From NCBI GenBank assembly GCA_028873925.1, contig JAPPNA010000169.1, positions 1 through 39,920 of the forward strand: a DNA stretch of 39,920 nt, written 5' to 3'. Shown piece by piece: positions 29,018 through 38,245 of the stretch. The DNA is from Bacteroidota bacterium (GTDB lineage Bacteria; Bacteroidota; Rhodothermia; Rhodothermales; Bin80). The number at the start of each line of letters is the position of its first letter. Positions within the stretch are counted from its first letter, which is position 1. A program made the position numbers and the translations under genes. The notes beneath the pieces were generated by a model, which worked only from the letters and a program-made list of their open reading frames with translations, searched no databases and had not been told where the DNA came from.

Positions 29018-29035
29018 CGCGCCGGTCGCTACAGG

Positions 29036-30322
29036 TCAGGCACTGGCGCGCCGCTGCTCATAGACAGGCTTAGCCCCGTGCAGAATCGTGTCACGGGTGA
29101 TACGGCAGTACCCAATATCCTTGAGGGAGTGAACCTCGTACATGATATCAATCATGGAGGACTCCATGATGCTGCGCAGTCCTCGGGCACCCGTCCCGTA
29201 TTCTCGTGCCCGGTCCACGATGGCTTTCAGTGCCTCCTGATCAAAGACGAGATTGATGGAATCCATGGCGAACAGCTTTTGGTACTGCCGGATGATGGCG
29301 TTCTTGGGCTGGGTCAGAATCGCCATCATGATTTCGTCACTCAGCGGGTCCAGGGATGACATCACATTCAGCCTGCCGATGAATTCCGGGATCAGGCCGA
29401 ACTTGAGCAGATCGTCAGGCTCCAGGTACTGCAGAATGGTGTCATCATCTTTGTCCACGCGCTTGTTGCTATCCGACACAAACCCAATCTGACCGGAGCC
29501 CACGCGCTGGGCGATGATTTCCGGCAGTCCGGCAAAGGCTCCGCCGCAGATGAACAGGATGTTGCGGGTATCAATGGTAATCAAGCTCTGTTCGGGATGT
29601 TTACGGCCGCCTCTGGGGGGTACCCCGGCCTCGGTACCTTCCAGCACTTTCAAGAGCGCCTGCTGCACGCCTTCACCGGACACATCGCGTGTGATGGACG
29701 CGTGATCGGATTTGCGTGCAATCTTGTCTATCTCGTCAATATAGATGATGCCCCTCTCCGCCTTCTTTACGTCAAAGTCACTGGCGCTCAGCAGGTTGGA
29801 GAGGATTGTTTCCACATCATCGCCCACATAGCCGGCTTCAGTCAGTGCGGTCGCGTCGCTTATGGAGAACGGTACGTGCAAAATCCGGGCCAATGTGCGG
29901 GCGAGCAGTGTCTTGCCGGTGCCTGACGAGCCCAGCAGCAGAATGTTGGCCTTTTCCAGTTCCACATCACCGAATTCATTGTAGAAATCCACCTTATCGG
30001 CAGCTTCAACCCGCTTGTAGTGGTTGTAGACCGCTACGGAGAGGGCTTTCTTGGCCCGCTCCTGACCGATCACATATTCGTCAAGCCCGGCCTTGATCTG
30101 CATGGGCAGCAGCGGCTTGCGCTTCTTAACTGCGGCTTTCGGACGGGGCCGGAGGCTGCTGGCGTTCTCCTTGTTGGTGCGGACGATCTCTTCGTTCGCA
30201 TCTCTGATGCAGTAGTCGCAAATATATACGCCGGCCGCACCGGCGAAGGCTGACAATACCTCCTGCAGGTCGCGCGTGCAAAAAGAGCAGCGGATAATGT
30301 CGTCCCCCTTGCCCTGACTCAT
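29036..30322 (-). CDS. clpX: ATP-dependent Clp protease unfoldase ClpX
   Basis: AAA+ unfoldase that feeds proteins to ClpP; 428 aa, cytoplasmic. The N-terminal zinc domain has C12-x2-C15 and C35-x2-C38. Walker A is GSSGTGKT (131-138), the pore loop GYVG (164-167), Walker B IIYIDEID (192-199), the ClpP-docking loop GQIGF (IGF 279-281) and the sensor-2 region GARGLRS. All functional elements are intact. clpP is not in the window; in many bacteria clpP sits next to clpX. The ATG overlaps the upstream sulfatase stop (ATGA), so translation is probably coupled. Confidence 0.96.
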   Translation of the reverse strand: MSQGKGDDIIRCSFCTRDLQEVLSAFAGAAGVYICDYCIRDANEEIVRTNKENASSLRPRPKAAVKKRKPLLPMQIKAGLDEYVIGQERAKKALSVAVYNHYKRVEAADKVDFYNEFGDVELEKANILLLGSSGTGKTLLARTLARILHVPFSISDATALTEAGYVGDDVETILSNLLSASDFDVKKAERGIIYIDEIDKIARKSDHASITRDVSGEGVQQALLKVLEGTEAGVPPRGGRKHPEQSLITIDTRNILFICGGAFAGLPEIIAQRVGSGQIGFVSDSNKRVDKDDDTILQYLEPDDLLKFGLIPEFIGRLNVMSSLDPLSDEIMMAILTQPKNAIIRQYQKLFAMDSINLVFDQEALKAIVDRAREYGTGARGLRSIMESSMIDIMYEVHSLKDIGYCRITRDTILHGAKPVYEQRRASA

Positions 30323-31794
30323 GAATCACTTTGTTCTGGTGACGGATTCGGGCTTGGCATTTGTGCGTCGACGCTTTCCAGCCATGCGTCCAGCGTCATC
30401 CGCATGGATGCGACCCGTTCATGCTCCGGCTCAACCAGGTTCTGCATTTCTTCCAGGTCCGTCTCCATATTGTACAGCTCCACCTGATCGTCCTCGTGGA
30501 AGGTTATCAGCTTCCAGGGACCCCGCCGGATCACACTGCCCGGGCTGCCCCCCTGGTTCCCGTAGTGCGGGTAATGCCAAAACAGATCCCGCTGCGGCAA
30601 GGCGCTGCCTTTTGACAGCAGCGGCCACAGGCTCACCCCATCTGAGCGGGCGGGCATCTGCTGGCCGGTCATATCCAGGATGGTCGGCATGAAGTCCGTG
30701 CTGATAACCGGGGTGGTTTCCACGCGGGGTGTACGCAATCCGCGCGGCCATCGCACGATCAGCGGCTCACGAATCCCCCCTTCGTACAGCCAGCCTTTGC
30801 CTGCACGCAACGGCAGATTACTGGTCGGGTGCCCTTCGGATGTAGACAGCCCGCCATTGTCGGAGGCAAAGAGCACTATGGTATTATCTGCCAGCCCGAG
30901 GGAATCCAGCGCCCCCAGCACTTTCCCGATGGCCTGATCCATGGATTCCACCATCCCGGCGTACACTGCATGGTTCTGCACCTGGCGCACGCGCCGTTCC
31001 CCTTCCTGCCCCCAGGCTGTGGGCTTCGCGGGCTTCGCTGCATACTTGGCTTCCAGTTCCGGCGTGGTCATCAGCGGCGTATGCACCGAATAAAAGGAAA
31101 GGAACACCAGAAACGGCTGTGACGCGTTTGCCGCCATGAACGCTGCTGACTCACGGGCCAGGCGGCCCGGCAGATGTTCTCCTTCGGGGCCTTCTTCCAG
31201 TCGGGGATTGTCGTACGGCACAAAATAGCCGCCGCGCCCGTAAGGACCGCCGCTTGACCATCCGCCTTTGTTGACTTCAAAGCCGTGATTATCGGGCGAT
31301 TCACCCAGATGCCATTTACCTGCAAAGAATGTCCGATACCCGCCGGCGGCGAGCGCTTCGGCGAGTGTCAGTTCCTCTTCCGGCAGTTCATCCACATACG
31401 GAGCCGGCAGCAGAGGCTTATGGCGCGTCCAATGTCGGCTGACCGTATTGGGCTGGGGGGCTCCGAAGTAGTCGGTCGTATTGAGGCGGGCGGGATACAG
31501 GCCGGTGACGATGCTCGCCCTTGTGGGGCTGCATACCGGAGCTGCGGCATACGCCTGGGTAAACCGCACGCCTTCGCTGGCCAGGCGGTCAATGTTGGGA
31601 GTCTCGTAAAAGGTGTCCGGGTTATAGGCCCCGACATCCATGTAGCCCAGATCGTCCGCCAGAATTAACACGACATTGGGTGGCGGCTTAGCCATGCAAC
31701 CGGCCAGCACAAGCAGTGCGGCGATGGCCAGCACCCCCCTAAAGGTGTATTCATGATTGGACTGCAGCGACCGGTACGTCTCCATTGTCGGCAT
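30319..31794 (-). CDS. Lipoprotein sulfatase
   Basis: Type I arylsulfatase-family enzyme, 491 aa, expected to hydrolyse sulfate esters, perhaps on sulfated polysaccharides. The signal ends in the lipobox VLAGC (C33), so it is anchored to a membrane facing outside the cytoplasm. Calcium-binding D47 and D48 lie in LILADDLGY. The formylglycine site C88-S-P90-T-R92 within VCSPTRASIVTGLYP is complete, so activity needs a maturase, not seen here. The later metal-binding segment FASDNGG is present. The ATG at 31794 was used; 31785 is a possible internal alternative. Its stop overlaps clpX by four bases. Confidence 0.92.
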   Translation of the reverse strand: MPTMETYRSLQSNHEYTFRGVLAIAALLVLAGCMAKPPPNVVLILADDLGYMDVGAYNPDTFYETPNIDRLASEGVRFTQAYAAAPVCSPTRASIVTGLYPARLNTTDYFGAPQPNTVSRHWTRHKPLLPAPYVDELPEEELTLAEALAAGGYRTFFAGKWHLGESPDNHGFEVNKGGWSSGGPYGRGGYFVPYDNPRLEEGPEGEHLPGRLARESAAFMAANASQPFLVFLSFYSVHTPLMTTPELEAKYAAKPAKPTAWGQEGERRVRQVQNHAVYAGMVESMDQAIGKVLGALDSLGLADNTIVLFASDNGGLSTSEGHPTSNLPLRAGKGWLYEGGIREPLIVRWPRGLRTPRVETTPVISTDFMPTILDMTGQQMPARSDGVSLWPLLSKGSALPQRDLFWHYPHYGNQGGSPGSVIRRGPWKLITFHEDDQVELYNMETDLEEMQNLVEPEHERVASMRMTLDAWLESVDAQMPSPNPSPEQSDS

Positions 31795-32151
31795 ACAAAA
31801 CGCCTAAATCTACGCAAATCGCACAATCCCGGCAGTAAGTCAGCGGAATCAGATCAACGGGATTGTTCCGCCTGCGGCAAATTCAGTGAAACTCCCTGGA
31901 ATCATGGCCAGGGTCCGCGGTCGGCACCGACCTGCCGGTCCTGACACCCGCCTGATCGCCTGGCCAATTCGGTTCGGCTGGAAGCGGGAACTATTGGAGG
32001 CCGCGGAGGTAACAGGTCATTATCCGCCCCTTGGCAGTACCCCTGGCTTCCATCCTGCCTGCAGGATCGGCGATCCCAAGCGAGGGCGAGCCCTTGGGGC
32101 TTTTCGATTGTTGTGCGCACCACCTCTGATTGCCCACTCGGCACGGGCGCT
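31795..32151. other. Intergenic stretch with terminator-like hairpins
   Basis: About 360 bases separate the EcsC-like gene and the sulfatase, both leftward. It should hold the sulfatase-clpX promoter on the minus strand; a near-match TAGATTTA to the Bacteroidota -7 box is visible close to the start, without a proper -33 element. No protein family is apparent. Confidence 0.35.
32075..32104 (+). terminator. Rightward terminator-like hairpin without a gene
   Basis: CCCAA (32075-32079) pairs with TTGGG (32094-32098) around an inner GGGC/GCCC stem. It is followed by GC and TTTT. A second perfect hairpin, GGATC-GGC-GATCC, overlaps it at 32064-32076. The polarity is rightward, but both flanking genes run leftward. 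Confidence 0.4.
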
Positions 32152-32967
32152 CTACGAGTCTGTACATGCGTCAATAATTGCGGCAGGATGGCACCTGTAA
32201 ATCAGCCGCTCGCGGTACAGATGCCGTGCAGTCTCACATACGCGTGCCGTATACCAGGCATTGCTGCCCCCACCCACGACCATACCGGCTACCGGGAGGA
32301 ACTGTGCAGCCTTTAGGCCGATCAGGCGCTGTCCGAGCGCCCGCGCCAGACCGTACATGGAGCCCTTTACCGCCAGCTGCTCGGCGGTCTGGCGTGTGTG
32401 ATGGCGGGCAATGGCACCGGCCGCATCGCGGCTGTCGTCCGTGCGCGCCGCTACACACAGCGTGAAAAGGGCGTATTCGCGCTCATGCTCCCTGGATAGA
32501 TCAAAGCCGCAGCAGGTGGCGGTCTCTCCGGCCGCTCGGAGGCTGAAGCCGATGAGTCCCAGCAGGTCCGGCAGCAATCCGGCCAGCCCTGCCAATCCGG
32601 CGGCAGCTCCCTGCGCACCCGTCATGGACTGATACCGCATTTGAATTCCCTCCAGAGCCTCATGGATGGCTTCCATCTTGAGACTGCGCACATCAGCAAT
32701 GCTTGCGATATCATGCCCGCGCGCCCGGAAACGCTCCAGCACCCCCTTCCACGACACGGTGTCCTGTGCGATTTCGTTTGTGATGCGTACAACGCCCGTA
32801 ATCAGATTGTCCAGGGTCCAATCAAATCCAGGCACCTTGTGCATCATGCCGGAGAGCTGCTTCAGCGGCCTGTTTATGCGACTGACCTGCCGGTCCACCC
32901 AGGCCGGCTGCCGGGATCGCCAGGTCCGCACCTCAGCCAGCACTGCCTGTTCAGATGCCGTCAACAT
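32152..32967 (-). CDS. EcsC-family protein
   Basis: A 271-aa protein of the EcsC family, named after the third gene of the Bacillus ecs locus; function unknown. The ATG at 32967 was preferred over a TTG at 32991, which would overlap the upstream gene. Family-like features are a glycine/alanine-rich hydrophobic stretch (GAAAGLAGLAGLLPDLLGLIGFSLRA), the CGFDLSREHERE segment, and a second hydrophobic Gly-rich region (FLPVAGMVVGGGSNAWYTARV) preceding a helical end. It may associate peripherally with membranes. It begins 5 bases after the barrel gene's stop, so the two are likely co-translated. Confidence 0.75.
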   Translation of the reverse strand: MLTASEQAVLAEVRTWRSRQPAWVDRQVSRINRPLKQLSGMMHKVPGFDWTLDNLITGVVRITNEIAQDTVSWKGVLERFRARGHDIASIADVRSLKMEAIHEALEGIQMRYQSMTGAQGAAAGLAGLAGLLPDLLGLIGFSLRAAGETATCCGFDLSREHEREYALFTLCVAARTDDSRDAAGAIARHHTRQTAEQLAVKGSMYGLARALGQRLIGLKAAQFLPVAGMVVGGGSNAWYTARVCETARHLYRERLIYRCHPAAIIDACTDS

Positions 32968-32972
32968 TTGAC

Positions 32973-34865
32973 TCAGTTGACTATAGGCCAAAATACGCCG
33001 AATCTGAAACGCTGCGCCGGGAGGGGATATCCGGGAACAAGCTCAACGCCCGGTGTGATGGTCGTGCCGCTGAGAATATTCTCAAAAGCGGCAAACAACG
33101 TAGCCGCGCGCACCTGCCCCTCAGCAACGATATCCAGTGTTCCCGAAGGATCCATTGCGGACCGAGCAGAAGAAGCCAGCATCAGAAGCCCTGTTGAGCT
33201 GTGCAGCACCCGACCGCGCATGCGGCCCCATGCCCGGCCTACCACCGACACATCCAGAATCAAGTCTCCGGTGAATAATCGGTACCTGACACCCATTGTT
33301 GCGCGGGCCGTCCAGTCCGGCTGTGCCCCGTTGCGCGCTTCCGCATCGTAATCGCTCCGCATGATCCCATACGCGGCCTCTCCATACACGCCGCGCCGGG
33401 TTCGCTGCCGAAATCCCAACCTGATGCCTGCACCGATTGAAGATCCGTTTAAATGACGGACAACGGCGGAGTCCGGTGCGACTTCCAGATAATCCGTCAC
33501 GGACGACACCCGCTGCCGAAAGACCGAAGGCTCCAGATCCCAGGGTCTGACCGAGTACCGCAGACGGGCTGTAACTCGCGTCACGGTGCCAGGCATTCGC
33601 GCGGCGGGTGCCAGATAGGCTGACCACCCATATTGCGCCACATGAGACTCCATGGCGCTTGCCCGCACCGCATTCACACTCAAATGGCCGCTGTGCCACC
33701 CGTAGCGTAAACCCATAGCGCCGCGTCCATGCCAGCCGTTAACCAGGTAATGCAAGCCGGCCTGGGCGGTCAGGTCTATGCTGCCGAAGCGTACGGCATC
33801 CGTCAGGGTCAGCCGCCACTGAGCCTGCGAATCTTCCCCTATTTGTGTTGAGTCAGCGGAAGCCGCGCTCGTGCGACCCTCCAGCGCGAACCGTGCCCTG
33901 TGAGCCCCAGCTTCCAGATCTTGGTAAAGATGTATCGTCCCCCGGCGAAGCCGTGCCTCAGCTCCGACTGAACCGGTCCCGTTGAATCGCAGCGTCTGGC
34001 TTGAAGCCGACAGTACGGCTGTCAGAGGCTGACGCAAGAGCGGAATCAGACGCGTTCTCGCGGTGGCGATCAGGTCATTCCGAACATCCCTGCGTGTCGC
34101 CCCTAATCCGCTTACCGAGGCAATCAGTCTGTTGTAACGCACCAGCTCATCTCCCACGACCCCTGAATGTGCTCCCAGCCGCCGCTGATTGTGCAGGTAG
34201 GTGATTTCCATTGACATCCGGTGCGCACGAAGTCGCACACGCAACAGTACCTGCCGCATGCGCTGCAATCGACTGCCGGGGTATTCGCCCTTAGCGGCTG
34301 CGCCCGCATACGCGAAAGTAGTATGCAGATGGCCCGTGCCGGGCATTAGGGCATTAAGCCGCTGAGCGTGCACGGCTGTTACGCGCTGAAGCCCGTTGTC
34401 TCCCGCCTGATAATGCAGCTCAGTCAAGGGGCCGCCCTCCTCCGCGGCAAGGTCTCGCAGCTCACCCGCCACGGCGGCCATACCGTAGATGAAATTCTCC
34501 GTCACTGCCGGGGTCCGCAGCAGGGCCGTGGGCAACAGATCATACCTGGGGCGGCCGGTGATCAGGTCGTTGAACGCAGTGCCGCTGAACTGCAGCTCCA
34601 CCTGCTGCGGGCTTGCGCCCCAAGGGCTCCAAGCGGCCGGCCACCCGAACGCACCAAATCTGTACGCAAAAGAGAGGTCATGCCTGCCCAATGCCTCAGT
34701 TAGATCGAGTGCAAACGAGTTGGGGGCGAAATGTCTGCCGGAGGTGTCTGCTGCAATCCTGAACGACATGAGCTCCGCGGAGGTATCCGGCATCACCTGG
34801 GCAGCAGCCCCTGTCCACAGACCCAGCCCGACTCCGAGTGATGCTAATAGGCTGACTTGACGCAT
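32973..34865 (-). CDS. Outer-membrane beta-barrel protein
   Basis: A 630-aa protein from the ATG at 34865, which begins a clean signal peptide (RQVSLLASLGVGLGLWTGAAAQ); a longer in-frame start at 34931 adds an unsuitable basic tail. The mature protein is composed of alternating beta strands with Arg/Tyr-rich turns. It ends in a segment (VPGYPLPAQRFRFGVFWP) much like the closing strands of TonB-dependent receptors and related Bacteroidota porins. No TonB box or plug domain is evident, so it may be a plugless relative. It lies between the epimerase-like gene (4 bases) and the EcsC gene (5 bases). The substrate is unknown. Confidence 0.7.
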   Translation of the reverse strand: MRQVSLLASLGVGLGLWTGAAAQVMPDTSAELMSFRIAADTSGRHFAPNSFALDLTEALGRHDLSFAYRFGAFGWPAAWSPWGASPQQVELQFSGTAFNDLITGRPRYDLLPTALLRTPAVTENFIYGMAAVAGELRDLAAEEGGPLTELHYQAGDNGLQRVTAVHAQRLNALMPGTGHLHTTFAYAGAAAKGEYPGSRLQRMRQVLLRVRLRAHRMSMEITYLHNQRRLGAHSGVVGDELVRYNRLIASVSGLGATRRDVRNDLIATARTRLIPLLRQPLTAVLSASSQTLRFNGTGSVGAEARLRRGTIHLYQDLEAGAHRARFALEGRTSAASADSTQIGEDSQAQWRLTLTDAVRFGSIDLTAQAGLHYLVNGWHGRGAMGLRYGWHSGHLSVNAVRASAMESHVAQYGWSAYLAPAARMPGTVTRVTARLRYSVRPWDLEPSVFRQRVSSVTDYLEVAPDSAVVRHLNGSSIGAGIRLGFRQRTRRGVYGEAAYGIMRSDYDAEARNGAQPDWTARATMGVRYRLFTGDLILDVSVVGRAWGRMRGRVLHSSTGLLMLASSARSAMDPSGTLDIVAEGQVRAATLFAAFENILSGTTITPGVELVPGYPLPAQRFRFGVFWPIVN

Positions 34866-34869
34866 CAGG

Positions 34870-35766
34870 TCACGCCCGCGTGCGCACGTACGACAAATTC
34901 TCTTCGGCAAATCCGTGCTCCTCCAGTGCAAACGTAGCGAAAAACCTGGCTGAATCCCCGCAATTGCCCTCCAGCAGCATAGTCAGCTGATCCGCCGTTA
35001 TCGGCAGGATGTTGCCGCTGCAGCGGAGTATCGGTTGGATAAGCCAAAGCGGAACATGGAATTTGGGCTTAGGTCGCAATCCCATGCTCCGAGTGATCCG
35101 GTCCACCAGCTGCAGGTACGTCAGTTTTTCCGGCCCGACCGCGACCAGGGTTTGGCGGCTCGCCGCCTTTGATCGGAGTGCCTGAACCGCCGACTCGGCC
35201 ACCTGCCCCACATGGATGGGTTGAACGGCATACTGCCCACTGCCGAATATTGGAATCACCGGTGCAGGCCGGATGAGCTGGCGCGCTAGTATACTGCAGA
35301 ATTCATCGCGAGCCAAACCGGGATCACCAAAGATGAGTCCGGGGCGGAGAATGCACCAGTGCTTGAGTCCGCCGTTCCGCACCGATTCTTCCGCAGCCCA
35401 CTTAGTGGTCTGATAGGCGGTCTTGCCTTCGGCGGAAACGCCATTGGCGCTAACATAGATCAGGCGGCTAACCCCCGCCGCAGCGGCTTCGCGCACCACA
35501 TGGGCTGTGGCTTGGGCGTGCAGCCGCTCAAACGTAATCCGATGGCGAACATTCTCCCGAATTATCCCCACCAGGTGAATAACGCCATCGCAGCCCGCCA
35601 TACGTGCCGCCAGGGGATCGAGAATGTCTCCATGGACCTGATCCGCGCCCAATAAAGGATCTGTAGGCGAGCGCACCAGACATCGTACTTCATGCCCGGC
35701 GTCCCGTAGGGCGCGCACTACATAGCGTCCAACAAACCCGGTAGCACCGGTCACAAAGACTCGCAT
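34870..35766 (-). CDS. NAD(P)-binding epimerase-like protein
   Basis: Atypical or extended short-chain dehydrogenase/reductase, 298 aa. The Rossmann motif GATGFVG (7-13) and the candidate catalytic set S106, Y118 and K122 (YQTTK) are present. The sequence layout (LVGIIRE, then LRPGLIFGDPG) is that of the NDUFA9-like subgroup, which includes NAD-dependent epimerases, sugar-nucleotide and sterol-type oxidoreductases. Substrate not predictable. It is the first gene of a leftward group with the barrel and EcsC genes and is divergent from rsmD; a shared 119-base regulatory region lies between them. Confidence 0.85.
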   Translation of the reverse strand: MRVFVTGATGFVGRYVVRALRDAGHEVRCLVRSPTDPLLGADQVHGDILDPLAARMAGCDGVIHLVGIIRENVRHRITFERLHAQATAHVVREAAAAGVSRLIYVSANGVSAEGKTAYQTTKWAAEESVRNGGLKHWCILRPGLIFGDPGLARDEFCSILARQLIRPAPVIPIFGSGQYAVQPIHVGQVAESAVQALRSKAASRQTLVAVGPEKLTYLQLVDRITRSMGLRPKPKFHVPLWLIQPILRCSGNILPITADQLTMLLEGNCGDSARFFATFALEEHGFAEENLSYVRTRA

Positions 35767-35885
35767 AATTCACGGTGGTGGACTATAAGTGACAATACGC
35801 GCAGATTGCCCCGATTGCTCCATATTCGGGATCGGATACTCCGCCCTTGTCCGGTCGTATAAGAGGCCGATCGAAATGGCATCAG

Positions 35886-36419
35886 ATGCGGATCATTGGG
35901 GGGCAATTGGGCGGACGCAAATTGAGCGCACCCGCCGGCGGACTGGCGCGCCCAACCACCGGTCGGGTACGTGAGGCCATCTTTAATCTCGTTGAAGCCC
36001 GCATGCAATTGGTCGATTCCGATGTGCTGGACCTGTTCGCCGGTACCGGCTCACTGGCCCTTGAAGCGCTCAGCCGGGGCGCAGCTAAGGCAACGCTCGT
36101 GGAAAAAAATGGGTACATTCTCCGCTATGCCCACGATAACTGCCGGAGTGTTGGACGCAGTGACCTGTGCAAAATCAGACGGGCGGATGCCATGGAGTTC
36201 CTGTCGCGATCTCAACCTGCGTGTTTTGACCTCATTCTGGCAGATCCGCCGTACCGGATGCCCAATCTGTCGGACCTGCCCGATCCGGCGATTCGACTCC
36301 TCAGACCGCCCGGCCTTTTTGTGCTGGAGCATGACATGACAACCCGGATGGACGATCATCCTGCGCTTATCACGAGTCGGGCTTACGGGCGCACCCGCGT
36401 ATCCCTGTTCGGCTCATAA
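35886..36419 (+). CDS. rsmD: 16S rRNA (guanine-966 N2)-methyltransferase
   Basis: Methylates G966 of 16S rRNA using S-adenosylmethionine; 177 aa, the usual length. The ATG at 35886 gives the family start MRIIGGQLGGRKL. The signature RPTTGRVREAIFN, the SAM-binding DLFAGTGSLALEALSRGA (49-66) and the catalytic DPPY (120-123) are all present. It is followed after 13 bases by coaD, a very common pairing in bacteria. An upstream in-frame start at 35847 is unlikely because it adds non-family residues. Confidence 0.95.
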   Translation: MRIIGGQLGGRKLSAPAGGLARPTTGRVREAIFNLVEARMQLVDSDVLDLFAGTGSLALEALSRGAAKATLVEKNGYILRYAHDNCRSVGRSDLCKIRRADAMEFLSRSQPACFDLILADPPYRMPNLSDLPDPAIRLLRPPGLFVLEHDMTTRMDDHPALITSRAYGRTRVSLFGS

Positions 36420-36432
36420 CCGCCTGCCTCCC

Positions 36433-36912
36433 ATGCCACTTGCCCTCTATCCGGGTATGTTTGATCCCTTCACGCTGGGACACCTCGATATCGCCACACG
36501 GGCACTGCAGGCCTTTGACCGGGTGGAAGTTGCCGTGGCCGCACGCTCCGACAATCCGCCCCTCCTGCCGGTGGCTGACCGGGCAAACCTGATCCGCCAA
36601 TCTGCCGCAAAACTGGCCGGACTTACCGTGACCGTTTTTGATGGTCTGGTGGCCGAATACGCGCGAAGCCGCCAGGCATCCGTCATCGTGCGCGGCCTGC
36701 GCAGTGTCAGTGATTTTGATTACGAATGCCGTATGGCACACACCAACAGGCAGTTGGTGCCTGAGCTAGATACCGTATTTTTCCACACGGCAGTCGCGCA
36801 CGCCTTGACCAGCTCATCGCTGGTTCGGGAGATTCTGCGTTGGGGTGGGGACATCACGCCGTTCGTTCCCCGGCCTGTAGCGGATTACTTTGCCCAAGAC
36901 TGTTCCGTTTAG
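36433..36912 (+). CDS. coaD: Phosphopantetheine adenylyltransferase
   Basis: Transfers AMP from ATP to 4'-phosphopantetheine, the penultimate step of coenzyme A synthesis; 159 aa, the family length. The nucleotide-binding motif YPGMFDPFTLGH (6-17, H17 catalytic) replaces the more common serine by methionine (PGMFDP instead of PGSFDP). RGLRSVSDFDYE and the C-terminal SSSLVREI are conserved. It is directly downstream of rsmD and 22 bases upstream of the aminotransferase. Confidence 0.95.
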   Translation: MPLALYPGMFDPFTLGHLDIATRALQAFDRVEVAVAARSDNPPLLPVADRANLIRQSAAKLAGLTVTVFDGLVAEYARSRQASVIVRGLRSVSDFDYECRMAHTNRQLVPELDTVFFHTAVAHALTSSSLVREILRWGGDITPFVPRPVADYFAQDCSV

Positions 36913-36934
36913 TCAACCCAAAAGCTGAATTCTG

Positions 36935-38134
36935 ATGTCTGTATCGTTCAATCCTCGAGTCGCCTCCATGCAGGTATCGGCCACCCTGGCCATGTCGGGC
37001 CGTGCCAAGCAGCTCAGGCGCCGGGGAGCCGATGTGATTGCCCTGAGTGCCGGTGAGCCGGACTTCAATACGCCGGAGCCCATTGCCGAAGCCGGCATGC
37101 AGGCTATTCGGGATGGCTTCACACGATATACCCAAAATGCGGGCATGCTGCCGCTGCGTGAGGCCATCTGCGCAAAATTTCAGGAGGACAATGAGCTGAG
37201 CTATGCACCATCCCAGATACTGTGCTCCAACGGGGCTAAGCAGTCCGTGGCGCTGGCCGTCTGCGTGCTGACCGCCGAAGGGGATGAAGTGCTCATTCCG
37301 GCCCCCTACTGGGTCAGCTACCCGGAAATGACCCGCTTTGCCGGGGCTACACCCGTTATTGTTCGGACAGGCACCGAAACGGATTACCGGCTGACTCCAG
37401 CCGTGCTGGAAGCCGCCATCACGCCGCGCACGCGTGTGCTCATACTGTGCTCTCCTTCCAATCCGACCGGATCGGTCTATTCGCGCAGCGAATTAGCCGC
37501 ACTGGCCGAAGTACTGCAGCGACATGAGCGGATCATGGTTGTGTCAGATGAGATTTACGAGCATGTCATTTATGATGCCGAGCATACGCCGATCGCCGCG
37601 CTGCCCGGCATGCAGGAGCGAACGGTTACCGTAAACGGATTCTCCAAGTGCTTTGCCATGACGGGCTGGCGCCTGGGGTACATGGCCGCACCGCAGGAGG
37701 TGGTTGCGCAAGCGGCCAAACTGCAGGGACAACTCACCTCAGCACCCTGTAGTATTTCCCAGAAGGCCGGACTGGCCGCCCTGCAAATGGATAAGGCCCC
37801 GCTGCGCCATATGGTGGCTGCATTCCGCGAGCGCCGCGACTACATGCTTGCGTGCCTGCGGGCCCTCAGCGGGGTTGACTGTCCGAAGCCGGAGGGAGCC
37901 TTTTACCTGTTCCCGCAGGTGGCGAGTTATTTCGGATGTACGGCCCCTTCCGGCAGACCGATCAGCGACAGCAACGATCTGGGCTTCTATCTGCTGGAGG
38001 AGCACCATGTGGCCCTCGTGCCCGGCGTGGCGTTTGGAGATCCGAACGGCATCAGACTGTCTTATGCCGCGTCCATGAAGGATCTCAAGGCGGCCATGGG
38101 CCGTATTGAGCACGCCCTTGCCCTGCTGAGCTGA
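36935..38134 (+). CDS. Class I aspartate aminotransferase (AspB-like)
   Basis: PLP-dependent aminotransferase of the AspB/subgroup I-gamma type, 399 aa, converting aspartate and 2-oxoglutarate to oxaloacetate and glutamate. PLP-contact residues are present: SAGEPDF, N176 in SNPTG, D205 and Y208 in SDEIYEH, K238 (Schiff base) in NGFSKCFAMTGWRLGY and the carboxylate-binding arginine near the end (GIRLSYA). The cytoplasmic enzyme serves amino-acid synthesis; some relatives also accept prephenate. It follows coaD by 22 bases. Confidence 0.93.
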   Translation: MSVSFNPRVASMQVSATLAMSGRAKQLRRRGADVIALSAGEPDFNTPEPIAEAGMQAIRDGFTRYTQNAGMLPLREAICAKFQEDNELSYAPSQILCSNGAKQSVALAVCVLTAEGDEVLIPAPYWVSYPEMTRFAGATPVIVRTGTETDYRLTPAVLEAAITPRTRVLILCSPSNPTGSVYSRSELAALAEVLQRHERIMVVSDEIYEHVIYDAEHTPIAALPGMQERTVTVNGFSKCFAMTGWRLGYMAAPQEVVAQAAKLQGQLTSAPCSISQKAGLAALQMDKAPLRHMVAAFRERRDYMLACLRALSGVDCPKPEGAFYLFPQVASYFGCTAPSGRPISDSNDLGFYLLEEHHVALVPGVAFGDPNGIRLSYAASMKDLKAAMGRIEHALALLS

Positions 38135-38245
38135 CTGAACACCCCTGACTGATCGGCATAGAATGCGGTTCACCAGTTACAGCCTCCGGCTCTGATTTCG
38201 CCAGCCGCCTCCGCTTCATTCCGGCGTTATACGCTGCACGCCGGT

